64,000 bases of DNA from Mycobacterium lepromatosis (GTDB lineage Bacteria > Actinomycetota > Actinomycetes > Mycobacteriales > Mycobacteriaceae): positions 2,046,001 through 2,110,000 of the forward strand of contig NZ_CP083405.1 in NCBI RefSeq assembly GCF_000975265.2, written 5' to 3'. The position numbers were made by a program, and so were the translations under genes. Positions 31,244 to 40,866 of the stretch are shown here, piece by piece. The notes beneath the pieces are model-generated. The model worked only from the letters and a program-made list of their open reading frames with translations, did not search any database and was not told the DNA's origin. Each line of letters begins with the position of its first letter. Positions within the stretch are counted from its first letter, which is position 1.

Positions 31244-32290
31244 TCAGTTCAACCGCTCGGCCTGCAGGGACACACCCGCCGGCAGGGAATCGCAACAATA
31301 GAACATCACCCATCGCGACCCATCGCGATCGCGGGCAGTAGGCATGCCCCGCAGGCCGGAGAACTTGTCACAGTCGAATGTCAGCGCAATACCACATTCT
31401 CCGAGCCGCACCGACGTCGCCCGGTAACCGGGGTCGCCGTCCTGTGCAATACGCACCACGTACAGGGCACCACTGATCGTAGCAGTGTATTTTTCGATCC
31501 AATGAAAGTCGCACCCCCGAGTCGCCACACTTGGGTCGGTGCCGTGTTTGGGAACGAGTCGTTCCACCAGTCCAGGCGGCAGGAGCCGGAAGTAGCGGCT
31601 GCCCAGCTCGGACATAACGTTTCCTGCCCCGCCGACGACTTTAGACTCATGCTTTCGCGATCATAGAAACGTGTGCTATACATCCAGCCCCCATAACGCG
31701 TTGCTGAACCGCACGATCCGCGTGTGAGTCGGCGGCATTATGAGGTCCCCTTATACAAACCAGCCAGTTCTGGCGCAATCTGACGAGCATGACGCCACGG
31801 CAAATCCAGTTGCGAGCCGAGTTCGAGCTCGGCACCGCAGTCGGTGCTTAGTGTGTGTGGATCCGCGAATTGACAAAGCACAGCGGGAGCACTGGAAACG
31901 ACGTGCAACACGTCACGGAAGCGACGCGATGGTTCTTCCGGAAAGCCCGCCGACCACGGCACGCACCACGAAATCGGTGCCAACCAGCTCGCCAACAGTG
32001 TTCTCCCTAGTCGTGCGTACAGGGGCGTGGACGATGCGAGCACCGATATCGTCCGGCCTGCTTGTGATATAGAGGTCGACGCTGCTGCGGACGAACGGCG
32101 GCTCCCCGCTCAGATCAGCATAAGTGCTCCGTACCAGCACCAAACACATGCAGCAACTAAAGGAAACCGTAGCGGTTGTAGGGCCCAACCTCCGTAACGG
32201 CGATTCGGGTCCTGGCAGCCATTTCATTCAGAGTCGATGGCAATGCCGTACCGGCAGCCAGAATCGGCCGGGACTGTGCGGATCTGTGGA
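31244..32290 (-). pseudogene. Saccharopine dehydrogenase-like trans-acting enoyl reductase type protein (Rv2449c-like), decayed and truncated
   Basis: From about 32290 down the frames read LPSTLNEMAARTRIAVTEVG and PYNRYG, then YADLSGEPPFVRSSVDLYIT near 32120, TDFVVRAVVGGLSGRTIAS near 31950, and DCGAELELGSQLDLPWRHAR with QIAPELAGLYKG near 31760-31840. The C-terminal part is open for 123 codons (SRYFRLLPPGLVERLVPK to LPAGVSLQAERLN). The Rossmann GxTGFxG start (first 70-80 residues) is missing: the gene breaks where the AT-rich island begins. Rv2449c follows valS in M. tuberculosis, so the position is ancestral. The family includes lipid enoyl reductases; the substrate is unknown. Confidence 0.87.
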
Positions 32291-33379
32291 TTATTTTGTG
32301 ACGCCCGTATCGGGCTGTGTATTCACACTACGAAACCAGATTGCGTGCGTCATTTTGACTATATATAGATCCTATCTTGGCCTGATAGCGGAACAAGTTT
32401 AGATTTTATTTCCGCAGGTCATCAGTGCCTTTTAAGCTGACGGCAATACGTCGCCACCAAAGCTATTTTATGAGCAGAATCATGCAAATGTTGTGAGCTG
32501 GAACAAAAATTTTGTTCTTACGTGACGCAATCGCTCGGACTCGGCCACCGGGTCGTCAAAAATAGCAAGGTGGGCAGGATACAGGTCTCAGGAACCAGAA
32601 ATAAGCCGATAAATAGCAACCCTACGTTGAAAACATAGGCAAACCAATAGTATTTGCTGATTCCACAAGTAGCCTAGCAACATCGCACACTATCCGGCAC
32701 CGACGTAGCAGGAGGCTTCGCACTGTTCACCAAATATTTCCTAATTAAATTGTTTACCAACAGATTTAGATATCACCAACAATTTTTAACGAATCAGCAA
32801 TGGCCGCAACAGCTTCCCATTGGACTAAACCGCACCCTATAGGACGCAGACCTGGCTGGTGATCTGCGTAAGCCGATTTGCCACAAAAACCTAGGGCTCG
32901 GGTAATGCTACACTTGACCAAAACCCGCGTGTTCAATGTTCCGAATCGTAGCTGCTCCAGAGTATAATATTGGTGTGCACTCAGGTAAGTCGGACGTATC
33001 TATCGAAAGTAAGCTCGCACGAATATTACACACCACTATAAATATTTAAAAATAAAAATCAATACTGCCTGCTCTCGCAAAATAACTATAAGAAATATTC
33101 AACAATTAATTTTGATAGAAAATTGAAACATTCCCGTTGTGTAACTACCTTGGGATCCCGGCAACACGAAAGCACGCAAGCCAGTAGCCGTATTGACGAA
33201 CGTCAATACGGACGCGAATCCGACATCACGATCCGGCTGAGTGTCCGACGCGTCGACCAAAGGCACATATCTTGCGCTAACCGACAGGCTACCGGAACAT
33301 CAGCTCGTTCAACCAGATCCGTGCAGTACACGGCGGAGAGCGTAGTGATCCTGGCCGTTCCGCAGTAACACAACCTCAG
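32291..33379. other. AT-rich gene-free island
   Basis: About 1.1 kb without any recognisable gene. Base composition is strikingly AT-rich compared with everything else in the window, most strongly at 32730-32790 and 33000-33125, where runs of A and T dominate. In M. tuberculosis rpfE, Rv2451 and Rv2452c lie between Rv2449c and mobA; I found no trace of the lysozyme-like RpfE fold here. It may be long-decayed sequence or foreign DNA; nothing in it decides which. Confidence 0.7.
33188..33211. repeat. Near-perfect 24-base palindrome at the edge of the AT-rich island
   Basis: CCGTATTGACG and CGTCAATACGG are exact reverse complements separated by AA. With an 11-bp stem and a 2-base spacer this is better suited to a dimeric regulator's operator than to a transcription terminator, as there is no T run and the loop is too tight. 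No intact gene begins next to it. Confidence 0.7.
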
Positions 33380-33755
33380 CGTTCGTCGCACAGGGCCTTC
33401 ACACGAAGCAATCGATCGATTCTACGGTAGAGAAATAATAGTCTGACAGCGTAGACGAACGCAAACCGAACCACCCGCCTCCGTCGGCTGCATGCAATGT
33501 GCACCCAGTCGCCGACAGCGATCCTAGTCCTCAGACCTCGCCGCGCATGATGTGGGCCTGCAGCTCAAGTAACGATGTCTTTGGGATGGCCCATCACAAA
33601 AACCGGTTTGCAGCGCTGGGCGACAAATACGAAGGACAAGCTCGACTATTGTGCTGGGTCCTCCAAGCACCACCATGCTGGCCTTGTCAGACCCTTGCGT
33701 TGCGATTTGACCCCGGCGAGTACGCCGCTAACCAGCCAGCAGGACCGTGTCAAGC
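33380..33755 (-). pseudogene. mobA: Molybdenum cofactor guanylyltransferase MobA (Rv2453c-like), decayed
   Basis: In shifting frames the minus strand gives a worn LAGG, then GSDKASMVVLGGPSTIVEL (compare the family start 'LAGGkSrRMGrDKA...lpGG.TlveH'), then RCKPVFVMGHPKDIVT with a stop, then VVRFAFVYAVRLL, which is a damaged 'AGVRFAFVCAVDMPYL'. MobA attaches GMP to molybdopterin for nitrate reductase-type enzymes. It sits just after korB as Rv2453c follows Rv2454c. Its loss agrees with the decayed narI at the right end of the window. Confidence 0.8.
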
Positions 33756-33770
33756 ATCGGCTCAGCTACG

Positions 33771-34874
33771 TCAGTCGACGGTCCCGGTGTCGTGCCCGCG
33801 CACTAACGATTGCAGTGCGGCGCTTGTCGGACGCGGTCGAAGTCTGTGCAGAGCAGACCTGAAAACGGGCCGCGTAATCATAAGTTGGCCGGCTGATCTG
33901 GCGGACAATACCCAGGACGAGGTGGTCAAGGCTCTGATCAGATAGCCGCGACAGCGCAAAAGCATAAGCTACGTCGTCGTGCGCATCATGCCCGACGATC
34001 TCTTCAACAGCAACGTCGGCGGTCTTAGCCACCTCGAGGGAAAAATCGGACTTCACTACTCGGTATTCGCGTATTCGCTGCTTGCGCCGAAGACTATCGG
34101 CTAGCCATGTCAGACATTGATCACCCGCTCTTCGGCACCCTCTTTACGCAGTGCGGCAAACGAACCGTCGTTGAAAACGGGGCAATCCCGCAGAATCCCG
34201 ACTAGAGTAACGCCACGGTGCTAGGCCGCAGCACGCAGCACCTCGGTTAGTCCGCTGCAGTCCCAGTCGAGCGCGCGGCCGATGAAGATCGTTTCAGCAC
34301 CCAGCGCCAACAACACCGGGTTGAACGGGTGATCCAGCGAGCTCATCGGGGTCGACTTGGTGGCTTTGCCCACCTCTGAGTAGGCGAATACTGGCCTTTG
34401 GTTAACCAGTAGATCCGATTGTTGAATAGCAGAATTGTCATGTTGATGTTGCGGCGCAGCGCATGTATCAGAGGGTTGCCGCTAATCGACAACGCGTCAC
34501 CGTCACCGGTGACCACCCATATCGACAAATCTTCGCAAACCAACGCCAAAACCAGCCGCGATCGCCAGCGCGCAGCCGTGGATTAAGTGGAACCCATAAG
34601 GTCTCCAGGTAGTACGGGAACCGGCTAGAAGCATCCAATGCCGCTGATGAACACAATGTTTTTTCGCGGTGTAGTCCCAATGTGGGCAGAAAGTTACGGA
34701 CGTTGTTGAGGATGACTTAGGTCACCACAGGACACCAGCGGACCTCCTGGTAGCTAATAACGTCCTTGGACTTCTGCTGCTGTTCCCCGGGAGACACAAT
34801 AGGGCACACAAACGTGTTTCTTCGACGTCGGAGTCACTCCACGGTCGGGGCCCGTCAGATGGCTGATCCCACTA
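33771..34874 (-). pseudogene. korB: 2-oxoglutarate:ferredoxin oxidoreductase beta subunit KorB (Rv2454c-like), decayed
   Basis: Blocks in order from high to low coordinates are SYQEVRWCPVVT near 34730 (the conserved CPGCG is ruined), SSRFPYYLETL near 34610, and [20 protein letters not shown] near 34490, which is the thiamine pyrophosphate GDGD motif, followed by [18 protein letters not shown]. Then come DFSLEVAKTADVAVEEIVGH and YAFALSRLSDQSLDHLVLGI near 33900-34050, and finally SLVRGHDTGTVD before the TAG. Stops and frameshifts are scattered. The enzyme makes succinyl-CoA from 2-oxoglutarate with reduction of ferredoxin. Confidence 0.92.
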
Positions 34875-34927
34875 GTCATGAGCGCCGCTCTTCCTCATCG
34901 CTTCGCTCTGCATCGTCGTGGCGCAGC

Positions 34928-36745
34928 TCATGTGTCGACTTCCGCTCCAACCGTGGCCGCCGCCAATCTAGTGAACATCGTCTTATCCTGTTCAATCTCG
35001 GCCAGTGTGCCGCCCAAAGCGGAGCGGATAACACGGCCCACCTCGTCGACCAAGAACGAAACACCCTGAACTTTGGTGACCCGACTGCACATCAACCAAA
35101 CCAAATACTTGCCACACAGCACAATCGCCAGTTGACCAAGTTTCATCTCCGATGCCACCACCATAGGGTAACGCCGCAGCACGTCGCCCAGGTTAGCCGG
35201 GAACGGACGCAAATGCCGCAGGTAGGTATGCGTGACCTTGACGCCCTTGCGCCGTGCACGTCGACAGGCTTCACGGATCGGGCGTACGGAACTGCCCCAC
35301 CCAAATCAGCAGCAGCTCAGCATCTCCGGTCGGATCATCGACCGTCTAGGTCGGAAACCCGGATTCCGTCGATCTTGGCCTGGCGCAATCTGACCATGAG
35401 GTCATGGCTGGACCGGTTCGTAGGAGATGTTGCCGGCGCCATGCGCAGCTTCCAACCCACCGATGCGATGTTCTAGACCGGGAGTGGCCGGGACAGCGAA
35501 TTGCGGAGCCAGCGTTTCCGGGTCGCGGACATAAGGCTGGAAGGGCGCATCGAGTTTGGCGAAGGTGTGCTCGATGCGCACCAACGCGCTGACGTCCGAG
35601 ATTCGCCGCGGCTCCGCGCCATTGGCGATGGCGCCGTCGGACAACAAGTTACTGGCGTGTGGTACGACACCGCGATACGCACCACTTCAATGGAAGTCTC
35701 AAAGCAGTCCGACGGAGACTGCGGCACCAATACCGCCACTGGCAATTCCCCCATTGCGGCCGTACAACGCCTGCAGCAAAGGCTGCCTGCTCGATCTTAG
35801 TCGGCAAACCAGTCGAAGATCCGCACCGCTGCACATCGATTTAACAATAGCGGCAGTTCGGTCATCACACGGAGGCCTAGCGCCTCGGACTTCAGCGAAA
35901 GACCTGGACCCAATGTGCTCGTAACTCCCAGCGCACCAACGTAAGCGGCGCAAACGCCGCCCATCTCGTCTTTCGCTTGCAACGTGATCACGTTGAAGTT
36001 CTTATGCTTGGACAACTCGTGCAAGATGTCCGCTGTCAGCGGAATCGGATAGCCGCCGAGCACAACCGAAATGTTGGCAAGCTGGCTGGCCACAACGATG
36101 CCGTAGGCCAGAGCAATGTTGCCTAAGATCTTCCGGTATTCGCCGGCCGGCAACATCCCTGGCGGGACCTCGAACATGGTGCCGAATTCCTCGGTAGTTT
36201 CACCATATTGACAGCCTGCCTTTCAAGGCTAGGATGTTGGCCTCCGAGACATATCGAGCTTACACGCGACCTTCTCTTTGATGATGGTTTCGCCGGTCAG
36301 GATCGGCCGCCCGTACATCCATGACAACAAACTCGGCGTAAACATGTTCTTAACGCGCTGGCCGTCTTTCTTGGACGCGCCGATCGCCTCGACTGCTCCA
36401 AGGGTCAGCATGGTCATCGGGACGGCGTGAACAACGTATTTCTCCAGCTCATCGGATCCCAGCAGGTTGGCTACGTAACCCACCTTCATCAGGTTGCGTT
36501 TGATGAACTCGTCAGAGTTCGCGATCACCATTCCGCCACGCTGCAAATCAGCAATGTTGGCCTTTAAAGCTGCTGGATTCATCGCGACAAGCACGTTCAG
36601 TCGGTCCCCGGCCAGCTGAATACCGTTGCCGGAAATCGCCCGCTAAACAGATAGTAACCCTTTCCAAGCATCGTCGGTTGAACCTGGCATGAACAGCAGC
36701 TCCAGCATTAACCTCTGCCCCAGTGCCGTTGCCATTCGGATCCAA
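34928..36745 (-). pseudogene. korA: 2-oxoglutarate:ferredoxin oxidoreductase alpha subunit KorA (Rv2455c-like), decayed
   Basis: The best piece is an open stretch at 36229-36594 (LVAMNPAALKANIADLQRGG, GYVANLLGSDELEKYVVHAV, SLLSWMYGRPILTGETII). Others are PNGNGTGAEVNAG near 36740 (the start), ILGNIALAYGIVVASQLANI and VVLGGYPIPLTADILHELSK near 36020-36140, TTLGPGLSLKSEALG near 35900, and KLGQLAIVLCGKYLVWLMCS and VTKVQGVSFLVDEVGRVIRS near 35010-35140. Deletions and frameshifts lie between. KorAB supports a decarboxylase-independent citric acid cycle in M. tuberculosis; M. leprae has lost both subunits. Confidence 0.92.
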
Positions 36746-37073
36746 GTCCCCGCCTTCCATCTGCTCTCCGGACAGGCACTCCGCGCTACAGCTTCAAGTT
36801 ATGCGCCGTCGGATGACTCCCCCCGCCCTCACGCTTTATGTCACTGGTGGTACCCCAGTTATGGCATTGCCTCTATATAGCGTACCCCCAAAAAACACAC
36901 GGCGAGTTCGCCATTAAAAACTCACGTCAGCGTGGGATAGCTGAGACGAAGGTGTGAAACCGTGGCATAGATCACGTGCGCTGGGTACAGGACCACATCG
37001 GAGCAATGCCGCTCGTTGAACACATTCGTTTTCTGCTGCCGATCCCGACTTTCCAGCCGCCGTCGTCGCAAGA
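36746..37073. other. Gap between korA remnant and clpX
   Basis: No gene is recognised in these 328 bases. The M. tuberculosis transporter gene Rv2456c, which lies here, has left no remnant I can read. The clpX stop is at the right edge. Confidence 0.5.
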
Positions 37074-38354
37074 CTAGGCACTCTTATCGCGGCGCTCAGT
37101 GCGCGACGGCTTGCGCGGCACGATCGTTGGCAACACGTTGTCCTGCACCGTCTCCTTGGTCACCACCACTTTGGCGACGTCGTCGCGGCTAGGAATATCA
37201 TACATCACTGGTAGCAGGACTTCTTCCATGATAGCCCGCAGGCCACGAGCTCCGGTGCCGCGGTGGATCGCTTGGTCGGCAATCGCTTCTAGCGCGTCAT
37301 CAGTGAATTCCAGCTCCACACCGTCCATTTCGAAAAGCCAAGTGTACTGCTTGACCAAAGCATTCTTCGGCTCGGACAGAATCTTGACCAACGACTCCAT
37401 GTCCAGATTGATGACCGAGGCGATCACCGGGAGCCGGCCAATGAACTCAGGGATCAAGCCGAACTTGATCAGATCTTCGGGCATCACATCGGCGAAATGA
37501 TCGGTGGTGTCGATCTCGGCTTTGGAGCGGACTTCGGCGCCAAAGCCTAAGCCGCGTTTGCCGACACGCTCGTAGATAATCTTATCCAACCCAGCAAAGG
37601 CACCGGCGACGATGAACAACACGTTGGTGGTATCGATCTGAATGAATTCTTGGTGCGGATGCTTGCGGCCGCCCTGCGGGGGAACCGACGCCTGGGTACC
37701 TTCTAGAATTTTCAACAGGGCCTGTTGAACGCCCTCGCCAGAGACATCGCGGGTGATCGAAGGGTTCTCGCTCTTACGAGCGATCTTGTCGACCTCGTCG
37801 ATGTAGATAATGCCGGTCTCGGCACGTTTGACGTCATAGTCGGCGGCCTGAATCAGCTTAAGCAAGATGTTCTCGACATCCTCACCGACGTAACCGGCCT
37901 CGGTCAGTGCAGTGGCGTCGGCGATGGCAAACGGGACATTGAGCATCTTGGCCAACGTCTGAGCCAGGTAGGTCTTGCCGCAGCCAGTAGGCCCCAACAT
38001 CAAGATGTTGGACTTGGCTAACTCTACCGGTTCGCGCTTAGAGTCACGGCCCTTATCTCCGGCCTGAATCCGCTTGTAGTGATTGTAGACCGCGACAGCT
38101 AACGTCCGCTTGGCGGTGTCCTGCCCGATGACGTAACCCTCAAGAAACTCCCGAATCTCAACGGGCTTAGGCAACTCATCAAGCTTTAAATCGTCAGCAT
38201 TGGCCAGTTCTTCTTCGATGATCTCGTTGCACAGGTCGATACATTCATCACAGATGTACACCCCAGGGCCCGCAATGAGTTTCTTGACCTGCGTCTGACT
38301 CTTCCCGCAAAACGAGCACTTCAGCAAGTCACCACCGTCTCCGATACGCGCCAT
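37074..38354 (-). CDS. clpX: ATP-dependent Clp protease ATP-binding subunit ClpX (Rv2457c)
   Basis: ClpX unfolds tagged proteins and feeds them to ClpP1P2, both encoded nearby. The 426-residue protein has the zinc-binding N-domain (C13, C16, C35, C38 in KCSFCGKS and YICDECID), Walker [13 protein letters not shown] near residues 122-133, Walker [12 protein letters not shown] near 190, the pore GYVGEDVEN region, and the sensor-2 motif [10 protein letters not shown] near 376. The length matches M. tuberculosis. mmuM is transcribed away from it with 271 bases between, so the promoter lies at 38355-38600. It is apart from clpP1P2, as in other mycobacteria. Confidence 0.97.
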   Translation of the reverse strand: MARIGDGGDLLKCSFCGKSQTQVKKLIAGPGVYICDECIDLCNEIIEEELANADDLKLDELPKPVEIREFLEGYVIGQDTAKRTLAVAVYNHYKRIQAGDKGRDSKREPVELAKSNILMLGPTGCGKTYLAQTLAKMLNVPFAIADATALTEAGYVGEDVENILLKLIQAADYDVKRAETGIIYIDEVDKIARKSENPSITRDVSGEGVQQALLKILEGTQASVPPQGGRKHPHQEFIQIDTTNVLFIVAGAFAGLDKIIYERVGKRGLGFGAEVRSKAEIDTTDHFADVMPEDLIKFGLIPEFIGRLPVIASVINLDMESLVKILSEPKNALVKQYTWLFEMDGVELEFTDDALEAIADQAIHRGTGARGLRAIMEEVLLPVMYDIPSRDDVAKVVVTKETVQDNVLPTIVPRKPSRTERRDKSA

Positions 38355-38625
38355 GGTGTAAGGGCCTACTTCCTGTTCGCCGTTCGTCTTGCTGTGCCGC
38401 GTGTATTTCGCGACGCTACCTGCTAGTTTGGGGCCGACGCGACCGTTAGCGCCAAATCGCGTCAGTGGTATTTATGACTCTTCCGTCTGGCATGAAACAT
38501 ATAGTCCGACTCTGCCCACCACCCGTCGAGACCCACAATCCATGTCTCTGGCGTGTCGTGGTCGTTACGTGACCGCCGCCCCCCTGAGCCTCCGAGCCTT
38601 CGCGTAATCACCTTACAGTGGCCAA

Positions 38626-39507
38626 GTGGTACTGGCTGTTCACAGCGAATCCGTGCTGATAAACGACGGTGGGCTAGCCACCGCGCTCGAAGAGCGCGGA
38701 AACGATCTATCCGATCCGTTGTGGTCGGCTAGACTGCTGGCGGATGCCCCGCAAGAAATCGTTGCTGTGCATGTCGCGTACTTTCGCGCTGGTGCGACGA
38801 TCGCGACAACCGCGAGCTACCAGGCATCATTTGAAGGTTTGGCGGCACACGGGATCGACCGCAATGAGGCCATTCGGCTACTGCGCCGCAGCGTCGCACT
38901 CGCCAACGCCGCGCGTGATAAGGTCAGCAAGGGTGGTCTTTACGTCGCCGCCTCGGTCGGACCGTACGGCGCGGCGCTGGCCGACGGGTCGGAATACCGC
39001 GGACGCTACGGCCTGTCCGTCGCAGCTCTGGCACGGTGGCATCGCCCGCGGCTGGAGGTACTGGCCGAGGCTGGTGCGGACATACTTGCCCTAGAAACCG
39101 TCCCCGACATCAACGAAGGCGAAGCTTTGGTCGACCTGGTACGCTCGGTTGGCGTGCCGGCGTGGCTCAGCTACACCATCAAGGGAACGCGGACCCGCGC
39201 CGGACAACCGCTTGCCGAGGCGTTCGAGGTAGCCGCCGGCGTACCCAATATTGTCGCGGTCGGCGTCAATTGTTGCGCACCCGACGATGTTCTGGCGGCC
39301 ATCCAGATCGCGAATATCGGCAAGCCGATCATCGTCTACCCGAATAGTGGAGAACGCTGGGACAACCGCGCTTGGACAGGACCGCGTAGGTTTTCCGCGC
39401 AGCTCGCCCTGCAGTGGACGGCGGCCGGGGCACACATCGTCGGTGGATGCTGCCGGGTGCGGCCAGCCGATATCACCGAACTAACGAAGGCACTGGCGAG
39501 CCGTTAA
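38626..39507 (+). CDS. mmuM: Homocysteine S-methyltransferase MmuM (Rv2458)
   Basis: The enzyme methylates homocysteine using S-methylmethionine (or S-adenosylmethionine) to form methionine. The 293-residue Hcy-binding domain keeps the zinc cysteines: one in [11 protein letters not shown] near residue 217 and two in VGGCCRVRP near 275. Other blocks are [13 protein letters not shown] at the start and [19 protein letters not shown] chose GTG 38626 because the protein then starts at the conserved beta strand; M. tuberculosis has about 302 residues. Its stop codon overlaps that of clpP2 head-on. M. tuberculosis has a transporter gene (Rv2459) in between that is gone here. Confidence 0.93.
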   Translation: MVLAVHSESVLINDGGLATALEERGNDLSDPLWSARLLADAPQEIVAVHVAYFRAGATIATTASYQASFEGLAAHGIDRNEAIRLLRRSVALANAARDKVSKGGLYVAASVGPYGAALADGSEYRGRYGLSVAALARWHRPRLEVLAEAGADILALETVPDINEGEALVDLVRSVGVPAWLSYTIKGTRTRAGQPLAEAFEVAAGVPNIVAVGVNCCAPDDVLAAIQIANIGKPIIVYPNSGERWDNRAWTGPRRFSAQLALQWTAAGAHIVGGCCRVRPADITELTKALASR

Positions 39508-40148
39508 ACGGTCTGCGCGGAGAGCTTGCGGTACTCCAACACAGTGTCGATAATCCCGTAGTCCTTGGCTTCTTCGGCGGTCAGGATCTTGTCCCTGTCC
39601 GTGTCCTTACGGATCACCGCGGCATCCTTGCCGGTGTGCCGGGCGAGCGTCGTCTCCATCAAGGTGCGCATCCGCTCGATCTCGGCAGCCTGGATCTCCA
39701 GATCGGAGAATTGACCTTGGATCACACCAGACAACGACGGCTGGTGGATCAGCACGCGGGCATTAGGTAAGGCCATCCGCTTACCCGGGGTTCCAGCAGC
39801 CAACAGCACTGCCGCCGCCGAAGCAGCCTGACCCAGACACACAGTCTGGATGTCGGCCCGTACATATTGCATCGTATCATAGATAGCCATCAAAGACGTG
39901 AACCCACCGCCCGGCGAGTTGATGTACATAGTGATATCCCGGTCCGGGTCCAACGACTCCAACACCAGCAGCTGGGCCATGATGTCGTTTGCCGACGCGT
40001 CGTCAACTTGGACGCCTAGAAAGATGATGCGTTCCTCAAACAGCTTGTTGTACGGGTTGGACTCTTTGACGCCAAAACTGGAGTGCTCGATGAATGACGG
40101 CAGGATGTATCGCGCCTGAGGTTTGACCTGAGAATTCTGCAGTTTCAC
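39504..40148 (-). CDS. clpP2: ATP-dependent Clp protease proteolytic subunit ClpP2 (Rv2460c)
   Basis: Second ring of the heteromeric mycobacterial Clp peptidase. The 214-residue protein has the catalytic Ser110 in [12 protein letters not shown] and His135 in LIHQPSLSG, with the Asp in the KDTDRDK region near residue 186. The ATG overlaps the clpP1 stop (ATGA), so the two subunits are co-translated. The start gives the family's N-terminal propeptide region. ClpP2 alone is inactive and needs ClpP1, known from M. tuberculosis. Confidence 0.97.
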   Translation of the reverse strand: MKLQNSQVKPQARYILPSFIEHSSFGVKESNPYNKLFEERIIFLGVQVDDASANDIMAQLLVLESLDPDRDITMYINSPGGGFTSLMAIYDTMQYVRADIQTVCLGQAASAAAVLLAAGTPGKRMALPNARVLIHQPSLSGVIQGQFSDLEIQAAEIERMRTLMETTLARHTGKDAAVIRKDTDRDKILTAEEAKDYGIIDTVLEYRKLSAQTV

Positions 40149-40747
40149 TGCACTTCTCCGTTGACATGGGCGCGGGTGATGATGTGGTCAACAAAACCGT
40201 ATTCCAGGGCTTCCAAGGCCGTGAACCAGCGGTCGCGGTCGGAATCAGCCTCAATGCGTTCGATCGGCTGGCCGGTGAACTCGGCGTTGAGTCGGAACAT
40301 CTCCTTTTTGATGACGGCGAACTGCTCAGCCTGGATGGCGATGTCGGCTGCGCTGCCGGTCACCCCGCCCAACGGCTGGTGCATCAGGATTCGGGCGTGT
40401 GGTAGCGCATACCGCTTGCCCCTAGTTCCAGCCGCCAGCAAGAACTCCCCCATCGACGCGGCCATGCCCATCGCGTAGGTGGCGATGTCACACGGCGCCA
40501 GCACCATGGTGTCGTAGATCGCCATCCCAGCGCTGATCGATCCGCCAGGGGAATTGATGTACAGGGAAATGTCCTTGAAGGCGTCTTCGGCAGCAAGCAG
40601 CAGTATCTGTGCGCAAAGCCGATTGGCGATGTTGTCGTCCACCTCCGACCCCAGGAAAATGATTCGCTCGGAGAGCAAACGCTCATAGACCGAGTCCGTG
40701 AGGTTGAGACCCTGCGCATTCGAACGCATGTTAGTCACGTGGCCCAC
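40145..40747 (-). CDS. clpP1: ATP-dependent Clp protease proteolytic subunit ClpP1 (Rv2461c)
   Basis: First ring of the Clp peptidase; 200 residues as in M. tuberculosis. Catalytic Ser98 sits in [14 protein letters not shown] and His123 in LMHQPLGG, and the Asp lies in the EADSDRDRW stretch. The ring-contact helix [13 protein letters not shown] is intact. ATG 40747 gives the known length; an internal ATG at residue 7 is the alternative and lies closer to the known mature N-terminus. The gene lies 119 bases downstream of tig on the same strand, with a possible regulator site between. Confidence 0.97.
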   Translation of the reverse strand: MGHVTNMRSNAQGLNLTDSVYERLLSERIIFLGSEVDDNIANRLCAQILLLAAEDAFKDISLYINSPGGSISAGMAIYDTMVLAPCDIATYAMGMAASMGEFLLAAGTRGKRYALPHARILMHQPLGGVTGSAADIAIQAEQFAVIKKEMFRLNAEFTGQPIERIEADSDRDRWFTALEALEYGFVDHIITRAHVNGEVQ

Positions 40748-40800
40748 AGTGGGATACCTGCTTTCTGGAGTTCTGTATGCACCCGACAGTAACGAACCGA

Positions 40801-40818
40801 GCTCGCTGTTTGGCGATC
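40801..40818 (-). promoter_or_regulatory. Candidate ClgR-like operator upstream of clpP1
   Basis: An interrupted inverted repeat, TCGC then six bases then GCGA (40803-40816), lies about 55-70 bases upstream of the clpP1 start. Actinobacterial ClgR, an activator of clp genes, binds sites built of CGC and GCG half-sites. The match is short and could be chance, and no promoter elements were identified with confidence. Confidence 0.3.
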
Positions 40819-40866
40819 ACGCACCCCCTGAAAGGAGCACGTTCGTTTACAGCGTCATAACCCAAG

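Noticed and set aside
33188..33211. Palindrome read as a transcription terminator
   Set aside because: A 2-base spacer cannot form a normal loop and there is no T run, so an operator-type reading is preferred.
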